From the NCBI RefSeq assembly GCF_030867095.1, contig NC_081835.1:15136501-15200500 (forward strand): 64,000 nt of DNA. Direction: 5' to 3'. The stretch's first letter is position 1. Every line of letters starts with the position of its first letter. Below, one piece after another: positions 61,201-64,000 of this stretch. This DNA is from Alligator mississippiensis (lineage: Eukaryota; Chordata; Crocodylia; Alligatoridae). The notes under the pieces are model-generated. The model did no database searches and was not told the origin of the DNA. It saw nothing but the letters and a program-made list of their open reading frames with translations. A program made the translations under genes and the position numbers.

Positions 61201-63213
61201 AAGGGAACTCAAATCAACTACAGAGCGTAATGGACCTGGGACATCTTAGGGGCTGTGCCCCACTGTCACTGGGATAGTCAAAGCCCACCCAGTTTATTAT
61301 CTTGGAGTCACCCTTGATCAGACTTTAAAGCAGCTTTCTGGAGATGTGATTTGTAAGTTAAAAATCAAAACAAGGAATAACCTACTTGCCAAACTTGCAG
61401 GCTCCACTTGGGGTGCCAATGCCTCCACGCTACATTCATTTGCTCTTGCACTGTATTATTCAGTTGCAGAATACTGTGTCCCTGTATGAGCTTGTTCAAC
61501 ACACAGCAAATGAGCAGACATCCAACTGCACACTATAATGTCATAGATTTCATAGACATTAGGGCTGGAAGGGACCTCACGAGATCATTGGGTCCAGACC
61601 TCTGCCCAAAGGGCAGAAGTCAGCTGGGGTCAGATGACCCTAGCAAGATAAGCATCCAGGCATTTCTTGAACGTATTCAGAGTAGGTGTTTGCACCACTT
61701 CTGGGAAGAGTCTATTCCAGACTCTGGAGACTCAGATGGTAAAGAAGTTTTTCCTTATGTCCAGTCTAAAACGGTCTTCCAACTGTTTGTGACTGTTGGA
61801 CCTTGGCTTCCCTTGGGGTGCCCTGGTGAACAGATGTTCTCCCAGTTACTGAATCCCATCCCTGATATACTTATAGGCTGCCACCAAGTCCCCCCCAAGC
61901 CTTCACTTCTCCAGGTTGAAAATTCCCATGCCTCTCAGCCTCTCCTTATAAGGTCTGCTCTCTTGACCTCTAATCATGCACGTGGCTCTCCTCTGGATCC
62001 TCTCAAGCTTCTCCACATCCTTTCTAAAATGTGGAGCCCAGAATTGCATGCAGAACTCCAGCGGCAGCCTCACCAAGGCTGTGTAAAGTGGGAGGATGAC
62101 TTCTCATTTGGGCTAGATCAGTAGATTCAAGCCAGAGTTTTATTTGGTTTCCCAGCTGCAGCATCGCATTGGTGGCTCATGTTTATCTTGTGATCAGTCG
62201 TTACTCCCAAGTCTCTTTTGGTTGTGGTGCTAGTGAGTGTAGCACTGCCAAGCCTATAAGTAGGATGTGGGTTCTTTCTCCCAAGGTGGAGCACCTTGCA
62301 TTTCTCTGTGTTGAATGTCATCAGGTTTTGATCCACCCGCCTTGCAAGCCTGTCCAGGTTGGCACATTGTGCCCCACTCTACTCCCATGGTTACCAGTCC
62401 TCAGTAACATTGCTCCCCCTCGTCTCTGCCACATAAATGCTGAAGTAAACTTACTAGCCAGACTCCATGAAAATCCTACGCTGCCAGTGCATTGGGACAT
62501 ATTCCACCCACCAATAGCTTGGCTCCCATCAAGACGCCCAATACGGTTCACCCTTTCAAAATCCTATGACTTTTCCTTACTTACTAGATGGCATGAATAA
62601 TGGTCAGCACAAGCACCAATCAATCACCACATCATCTCTGACCCTACAGTCAGCGAACCAGGATTTAACTGGTCATGCTGTTATTGGGCATTTCTCAACC
62701 ATCTTCGAACTGGACAGGGTCACTGTGGCTCAAACCTAGACCAGTGGGGCGTTCGCAGTGACAACAAATGCCTTTGTGAACAAGTTCAAACCATGTCCCA
62801 CTGACTCCTGTCCATTTATAATGCTATCTGGTGGCCTTCAAGCTCTTCACACCGGTAATGACATCGCATTAAGATGGCTGAAACAATAAACTGAAACTGC
62901 ACACGCTAAAAAACTTGGAAATACTGATGTGGGGGCTTATATGCAGAGCATTGTGTAGAGGGCCCTAACGTTAGGCTTGTAAAGTGAGCAGCTGAAGTCA
63001 TCCCCAATAATGCCGACACCATGAGCTATGTTCTTTCTCTCTGCAATGGTGTGGAGTGGAATCAAGAGTTCCAGCAGGGGCGAACGTAGGCTCTCTGTGG
63101 GATGACAACTTACCACATATGTGTATCGCTCCTTGGATTTCCCTTCTTTGCTCATGTTAACTGTCACCACATCGGAGAACACATCTGGGGCTTCTCCAGT
63201 CTGGCATACAATC
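14748..63213 (-). CDS. PLXND1: Plexin-D1, C-terminal half (23 coding exons, 5' part outside window)
   Basis: Single-pass receptor for class 3 semaphorins (notably Sema3E), acting in endothelial and neuronal guidance. The window encodes 984 residues (numbered here r1-984) plus a split first codon; human PLXND1 is about 1925. Order: end of an IPT domain (r1-33), IPT beginning [10 protein letters not shown] (r34-about 125), IPT beginning [10 protein letters not shown] (about r126-235), membrane-proximal part, transmembrane helix r329-351, then 633 cytoplasmic residues. The RasGAP region has the conserved arginine-finger pair RR at r543-544 (LMLRRTE) and a second conserved Arg at r829 (LPLRFWVN). 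The Rho-GTPase-binding domain sits between the two GAP halves (about r600-720). The C terminus is ECCSEA, a PDZ ligand of the type bound by GIPC1. All 22 internal junctions have GT/AG sites and matching phase. Identity is certain from NIYEC-SEA and the position beside RHO/H1-8. Confidence 0.97.
15592..15666 (-). CDS. PLXND1: PLXND1 exon, second from end
   Basis: r922-946, 25 codons, [19 protein letters not shown] to RPQ. Phase 0 on both sides. Donor GTGAGC. Strongly conserved plexin C-terminal GAP helix region. Confidence 0.97.
16734..16874 (-). CDS. PLXND1: PLXND1 exon, third from end
   Basis: r875-921, [18 protein letters not shown] to HLAEESR, 47 codons, phase 0 on both sides. Donor GTAAGA, acceptor CCTCTAG. 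C-terminal GAP segment. Confidence 0.97.
19085..19265. repeat. Possible degenerate DNA-transposon MITE
   Basis: Outer motifs GTCTGTACTAG on the left and AGTGTAGACCAG on the right are roughly complementary. Inner GTTTGCCAGCAGACC and GTCTAGCAAAACTTTTTC mirror each other. This resembles reptile MITEs with AGTGTAGAC-type ends. The copy is too diverged to be sure. Confidence 0.35.
19496..19643 (-). CDS. PLXND1: PLXND1 exon, fourth from end
   Basis: Split Ser codon (r825) then r826-874, [18 protein letters not shown] to SDLQLGK. Contains the conserved LPLRFWVN arginine of the plexin GAP active site. The donor is GTACAG, which lacks the consensus purine at +3/+4 and is weaker than its neighbours. 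Confidence 0.97.
21299..21462 (-). CDS. PLXND1: PLXND1 exon, fifth from end
   Basis: r771-824 plus two bases, [20 protein letters not shown] to LHIWKTN. The donor GTTTGG departs strongly from GTRAGT, yet the phase (AG + C = Ser) and homology require it. The acceptor follows a (GT)n/CCCACAG tract. Confidence 0.96.
22249..22353 (-). CDS. PLXND1: PLXND1 exon, sixth from end
   Basis: r736-770, [20 protein letters not shown] to LTRLLSTK, 35 codons, phase 0. Basic linker entering the second GAP segment. Donor GTAAGA. Confidence 0.96.
22625..22735 (+). repeat. Short interspersed repeat, family uncertain
   Basis: Contains CCTGACGAAGAG, CCCGAAAGCTTGC, and TTAGTCTAATAAAATAT, an arrangement shared by many reptile interspersed copies of the type 'GAAG...CGAAAGCTT...AATAAA...TTAGTC'. 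The family name is not asserted. Confidence 0.5.
22795..22950 (-). repeat. MIR-like SINE fragment
   Basis: Reads GTGGCAGAGCTGGAGTCCAGAG and, further on, CACTGGACCATGCTG, matching the reverse-oriented 5' part of MIR elements. Diverged. Confidence 0.45.
24299..24333 (-). CDS. PLXND1: PLXND1 35-nt exon, seventh from end
   Basis: Very short exon completing a Val codon and encoding r725-735 [11 protein letters not shown]. Acceptor TTCTTTGCAG, donor GTAAGT. The conserved sequence and perfect phase on both sides support it despite the size. Confidence 0.93.
24445..24590 (-). repeat. MIR/L2-like fragment
   Basis: CCATTTTACAGACGGGGAG, CTGAGGCGAG and AGATCCCAGGAG match the reverse-oriented body of MIR-type SINEs. 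Confidence 0.5.
24806..25045 (-). mobile_element. CR1 LINE 3' fragment
   Basis: It starts CATAGTTTCGTAGTTGG, then AGGAAGGGACC, AAGTCCAACCCCCTGCC, TTCCCTTGGAAGTTGG and GACTGTGAAGTAGCGCC. These are the hallmarks of a CR1 3' end in reverse orientation, with the (ATTCTATG)n-like terminus at the low coordinate. 5'-truncated. Confidence 0.85.
27205..27268 (-). CDS. PLXND1: PLXND1 exon, eighth from end
   Basis: r703-723 plus one base, [21 protein letters not shown]. End of the Rho-GTPase-binding domain. Donor GTAAGC. Confidence 0.95.
27650..27810 (+). repeat. MIR-like SINE fragment
   Basis: Contains GTGACCATGGGCACATCACTT, CTGCCTCAGA and TGTGAGGATAAAGG, in the order found in MIR. Diverged and internally interrupted. 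Confidence 0.55.
28631..28734 (-). CDS. PLXND1: PLXND1 exon, ninth from end
   Basis: Completes a Glu codon (r668), then r669-702, [19 protein letters not shown] to NTLAHYK. Rho-GTPase-binding domain. Donor GTAAAC, acceptor CATTTAG. Confidence 0.96.
30060..30216 (-). CDS. PLXND1: PLXND1 exon, tenth from end
   Basis: r616-667 plus one base, [20 protein letters not shown] to PRVEDVDL. Core of the ubiquitin-like Rho-GTPase-binding domain. Donor GTAAGG, acceptor CCCCACAG. Confidence 0.97.
32461..32607 (-). CDS. PLXND1: PLXND1 exon, eleventh from end
   Basis: r567-615, [20 protein letters not shown] to ENIEAKPR, 49 codons, phase 0. Joins the first GAP segment to the Rho-binding domain. Donor GTAAAT. 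The intron upstream of it in the gene is the largest in the window (about 8.15 kb). Confidence 0.97.
39200..39975. repeat. GC-rich foldback (long inverted repeat)
   Basis: TAGCAGGTAAGT at 39242-39253 is mirrored by ACTTACCTGCTA at 39924-39935, placing the centre near 39588. Further in, the left arm has GGGGGCTCCCGCTGCTGTG and CACCCCAGCAGAGACTTGG. The reverse-complemented right arm has GGGGGCTCCCACCGCTGTG and TACCCCAGCAGAGGCCTGG. Closer to the centre both have AATCTGTGTGC / GATCTGTGTGC and GCGCACTGGGCT. Arms are about 340 nt, imperfect. It also contains G11 and C18 runs. Probably a non-autonomous foldback element, but no target duplication was found. Confidence 0.8.
39888..39905. repeat. Poly-C tract
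   Basis: Eighteen consecutive C inside the right arm of the foldback. Confidence 0.9.
40762..40960 (-). CDS. PLXND1: PLXND1 exon, twelfth from end, arginine-finger exon
   Basis: Completes an Arg codon (r500), then r501-566, [19 protein letters not shown] to CMYSYLR. Contains [17 protein letters not shown] with the catalytic arginine-finger pair at r543-544 characteristic of plexin GAP domains. Donor GTAAGC. Confidence 0.98.
41761..41891 (-). CDS. PLXND1: PLXND1 exon, thirteenth from end
   Basis: r457-499 plus two bases, [20 protein letters not shown] to QQKDFAVRD. First GAP segment. Donor GTAAGG, acceptor TTCTTTAG. Confidence 0.97.
42401..42508 (-). CDS. PLXND1: PLXND1 exon, fourteenth from end
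   Basis: r421-456, [19 protein letters not shown] to LLAGEWK, 36 codons, phase 0. Donor GTGAGT, acceptor TCTGTTGCAG. First GAP segment. Confidence 0.97.
43861..43973 (-). CDS. PLXND1: PLXND1 exon, fifteenth from end
   Basis: Completes a Gly codon (r383), then r384-420, [19 protein letters not shown] to TRTFFPK. Juxtamembrane to first GAP segment. Donor GTAAGA. Confidence 0.97.
43974..45528 (-). other. PLXND1: PLXND1 intron with foldback element
   Basis: About 1.55 kb, of which 967 nt (44295-45261) is a GC-rich foldback element described separately. The rest is unremarkable. Confidence 0.7.
44295..45261. mobile_element. hAT-like non-autonomous foldback DNA transposon
   Basis: The ends read CATGGGCAAGCAATT on the left and, reverse-complemented, TAGGGGTGGGCAAGG on the right, similar to the CAGGGGTGGGCAA termini of reptile hAT elements. 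Flanking 8-mers are TTCTAGTA (44287-44294) and TTCTAGCA (45262-45269), a 7/8 match with the central TA of Buster-type target sites. The two arms are reverse complements: the + frame from 44585 ([15 protein letters not shown]) and the - frame from 44892 ([15 protein letters not shown]) read nearly the same. No transposase is present. GC-rich, CAGCTGCTG-rich interior. Class is inferred; inverted structure and duplication are seen. Confidence 0.75.
45529..45636 (-). CDS. PLXND1: PLXND1 exon, sixteenth from end, juxtamembrane
   Basis: Completes Ala r347, then r348-382 plus one base. LFVFC ends the membrane helix. [11 protein letters not shown] gives the positive-inside flank. [14 protein letters not shown] is the juxtamembrane helix. 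Donor GTGAGT. Confidence 0.97.
45637..46639 (-). other. PLXND1: PLXND1 intron 45637-46639
   Basis: About 1.0 kb, AT-rich in the middle (45900-46090). Nothing recognised. Confidence 0.65.
46640..46754 (-). CDS. PLXND1: PLXND1 exon, seventeenth from end, transmembrane
   Basis: r309-346 plus one base. It starts [18 protein letters not shown] and runs into the helix [18 protein letters not shown], which is completed in the next exon. Contains one N-glycosylation sequon (NQT). Donor GTAAGG, acceptor TCCCTAG. Confidence 0.98.
47575..47780 (+). repeat. MIR-like SINE
   Basis: It has the tRNA-like head GTGGTTCAGACACACG and GGGTCCAACCCAGGC, then CATTGTGGCTTCCTG, CCTCAGTTTTCTCC, ACAATGGGGACAATAGC and AGCTGTGAGGTTTAA, the full order of MIR. 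Well preserved for the family. Confidence 0.75.
50903..51697 (-). mobile_element. CR1 LINE, ORF2 C-terminus and 3' UTR
   Basis: The low-coordinate end AGATTCATAGATTCAAAGATG is the CR1 3' terminus, followed by AGAAGGGACCTCAG and AAGTCCAACCCCCTGCC. Further right, the - strand reads [17 protein letters not shown] and [11 protein letters not shown], the conserved end of CR1 reverse transcriptase, with frame damage. 5'-truncated and inactive. Inserted on the same strand as PLXND1. Confidence 0.9.
51794..51943 (-). CDS. PLXND1: PLXND1 exon, eighteenth from end
   Basis: r259-308, [18 protein letters not shown] to ERQLPVT, 50 codons, phase 0. Membrane-proximal extracellular region with two Cys. Donor GTGAGT. 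A CR1 element ends only about 95 nt inside the intron after this donor. Confidence 0.96.
51944..53314 (-). other. PLXND1: PLXND1 introns 51944-52612 and 52889-53314
   Basis: Short non-coding intervals with GT/AG ends. Nothing else recognised. Confidence 0.65.
52613..52888 (-). CDS. PLXND1: PLXND1 exon, nineteenth from end (276 nt)
   Basis: r167-258, [18 protein letters not shown] to GEPLTLVIH, 92 codons, phase 0 on both sides. Second half of an IPT domain, then the Asp/Glu-rich stretch [15 protein letters not shown] and [12 protein letters not shown]. The largest exon in the window. Donor GTAAGA, acceptor TACTTTCAG. Confidence 0.96.
53315..53405 (-). CDS. PLXND1: PLXND1 exon, twentieth from end
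   Basis: Completes a Ser codon (r136), then r137-166, [20 protein letters not shown] to GKEKT. The SGG motif and following strands are typical of the IPT/TIG fold. Donor GTAAGC. Confidence 0.95.
55103..55315. repeat. AT-rich palindrome with (TA)n centre
   Basis: Arms 55103-55174 and 55244-55315 are reverse complements over 72 nt with one mismatch (55110 against 55308). The 69-nt loop contains a partial repeat of AATTGATTACTA and a (TA)n run (about 55203-55250). The same peptide-like string is open on both strands because of this symmetry. Likely cruciform-forming. Confidence 0.95.
55522..55784 (+). repeat. Minisatellite, about 41-nt unit, six copies
   Basis: Units begin TGCCCCTCACTCCCAA or close variants at 55522, 55562, 55611, 55652, 55692 and 55733. 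Each continues with CCCACAGCCCCTTGG-like sequence and ends CCTGCTGG or CCTGCCAG. Unit lengths are 40, 49, 41, 40, 41 and about 52. Confidence 0.85.
57695..57862 (-). CDS. PLXND1: PLXND1 exon, twenty-first from end
   Basis: Completes Ser r80, then r81-135 plus two bases, [19 protein letters not shown] to ITPKKSQI. It holds the IPT disulphide Cys, the NPVITDI linker between two IPT domains, and the start of the next. Donor GTGAGG. Confidence 0.95.
57863..59038 (-). other. PLXND1: PLXND1 intron 57863-59038
   Basis: Contains a MIR-like fragment in reverse orientation near 58070-58150 (CATTTTACAAGTGAATAG and AAAGCACAGAAAG). Otherwise unremarkable. Confidence 0.55.
59039..59178 (-). CDS. PLXND1: PLXND1 exon, twenty-second from end
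   Basis: r34-79 plus two bases, [20 protein letters not shown] to RQCTDI. GPKAGGT is the IPT signature. One sequon (NNT). Donor GTAAGT, acceptor TTTTTTAG. Confidence 0.95.
61225..61540 (+). mobile_element. Non-LTR reverse-transcriptase relic, left part
   Basis: The + strand reads [17 protein letters not shown], then [18 protein letters not shown], then [16 protein letters not shown] and a stop. This is the thumb and C-terminal region of a LINE reverse transcriptase (family pattern YLGVTLDRTL, NLLRKLTGTTWGA, ALALxYSxAEYCxPVW). It carries frameshifts and stops. The reading resumes at 62366 after a CR1. The clade is not assigned. Confidence 0.75.
61541..62365 (-). mobile_element. CR1 LINE 3' fragment inserted into an older LINE
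   Basis: It begins TCATAGATTTCATAGACATT, then GGAAGGGACCTC and TCTGCCCAAAGGGCAG, and continues through TCAGCCTCTCCTTATAAGG to TTTGATCCACCCGCC, a reverse-oriented CR1 3' end with part of ORF2. 5'-truncated. It lies exactly between the two parts of the reverse-transcriptase relic. Confidence 0.9.
62366..62905 (+). mobile_element. Non-LTR reverse-transcriptase relic, right part
   Basis: Continues the relic: [18 protein letters not shown], then [38 protein letters not shown] and [17 protein letters not shown]. The order matches the post-RT tail of LINEs with an RTGHGRC...CxCGExQTMxH zinc-knuckle-like motif. Frameshifted and stop-bearing, so not functional. Confidence 0.75.
63114..63213 (-). CDS. 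PLXND1: PLXND1 exon, most 5' in window
   Basis: One base completing a codon, then r1-33, [20 protein letters not shown] to RYTYV. End of an IPT domain. Donor GTAAGT, acceptor TTCTTGCAG. No further plexin exon was recognised up to 64000. Confidence 0.93.
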
Positions 63214-64000
63214 CTGCAAGAAAGAGAAGGATGAAGAATGAGAGGGTCCAAGCTGTAAGGAGTACCCTTTGAGAGCACGGGCAGGCAGGCAGCAGATCTG
63301 GGTGAGACCCTGAGCTTCTCCTTACAATCTGCACCACTTCACTAGCACCAATCCAGCAGCAAGCCATCTAGTAACAACCGCAGTGCTTGCACAGATCAGT
63401 TTCCTGCCTTTTTACCAGCACGTTGTCTACAGGTGCTTCAAGGAGGATAAGGAACCCAGTGGGGAAGGATTTCTGCATGCCATCTACACTACAATTTCCA
63501 TCCCACCACAATTGAAGCTGCCCCCACAGTAGTGCCAGGGAGGGATATTTTAAGGAAAAACTAACTAGAGACACAGCCAGAGGCTCAATTAACAACATTA
63601 GTCACACAGAAGCTCTTACAAATATTCAGCCTCCTTCAGCACTCTCCAGAACACACTGCTGTTTATTCAGTACCTGCTCTTCCATAGAGCTGTCTGTACT
63701 CACAGCATGGGCCAAGATTTTTAATAGCAACTATTAAAAAGCTCCAACTATGTCCAACTATTTCCATAGTGGGTTACAAAAACCTCGTTTGCTGTAACTC
63801 AGGCATGGCTGGACTGCTGGTGCCTCTGAGCACAGGCCTTCTGGATGGTTTGACCTGCTGCTCTGTAAGACCTTTCTTCACAGCCTAATATTGCCATCTC
63901 TGTAGGAAATTGGCAGGAGGCTTTACTTAAGCTTTTTTGGATGATTTTGCTCCCAATCAGCCTGGAGACAATCACCTCAGCTTTTCCCTCAAGCCCGTCT
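63214..64000 (-). other. PLXND1: PLXND1 intron, upstream edge of window
   Basis: Sequence upstream of the 5'-most plexin exon in the window. No splice-bounded segment resembling plexin was found, so the preceding exon must lie beyond 64000. Confidence 0.6.

Larger units (their letters stand above)
59179..63113 (-). other. PLXND1: PLXND1 intron 59179-63113 (3.9 kb)
   Basis: Holds a reverse-transcriptase relic split by a CR1 insertion (61225-62905). The stretch 59179-61200 has no recognised gene or named repeat. Confidence 0.65.

Noticed and set aside
61408..62124. 238-codon open frame
   Set aside because: It runs from a reverse-transcriptase relic in the wrong frame into antisense CR1 sequence. 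Chimeric repeat read-through.
1..64000. CRISPR arrays, prokaryotic defence or operon-like systems, tRNA or rRNA genes, endogenous retroviruses
   Set aside because: None seen. The window has vertebrate split genes and LINE/SINE/DNA-transposon repeats only.

Overview
This is a vertebrate nuclear genomic window, most likely crocodilian. The C-terminal exon of rod rhodopsin ends in [11 protein letters not shown], the form I recall for alligator rhodopsin, and the interspersed repeats (CR1 LINE 3' ends with TCATAG-type termini, MIR-like SINEs, hAT-type foldbacks) fit an archosaur or turtle genome. No bacterial, viral, CRISPR or defence-system features were seen.

Layout: (1) 1-2325 holds the last intron, last coding exon and 3' UTR of RHO on the + strand. 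(2) 2326-5575 is intergenic. (3) 5575-10050 holds a complete oocyte-type linker histone gene, H1-8 (H1FOO), + strand, five coding exons, 318 codons, with polyadenylation. (4) 10050-14747 is the convergent intergenic space plus the PLXND1 3' UTR. (5) 14748-63213 holds the 3' half of PLXND1 (plexin-D1) on the - strand: 23 coding exons encoding 984 residues, from the end of an early IPT domain through the transmembrane helix, split RasGAP domain, Rho-GTPase-binding domain and C-terminal PDZ ligand. (6) 63214-64000 is further PLXND1 intron. The order RHO > H1-8 > < PLXND1 matches the conserved amniote arrangement on human 3q22.

All exon boundaries were built by hand from reading-frame phase, GT/AG sites and family similarity. 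Every junction is in phase, and the H1-8 exons sum to an intact ORF. The three genes are functionally unrelated (phototransduction, oocyte chromatin, semaphorin signalling); their proximity is synteny, not an operon.

The structural interest lies in the PLXND1 introns: two long GC-rich foldbacks (39.2-40.0 kb and 44.3-45.3 kb, the latter with hAT-like ends and a near-perfect 8-bp target duplication), an AT-rich palindrome with 72-nt arms at 55.1-55.3 kb next to a roughly 41-nt minisatellite, and a CR1 insertion that splits an older non-LTR reverse-transcriptase relic at 61.2-62.9 kb. I found no evidence for a wholly new protein-coding system.
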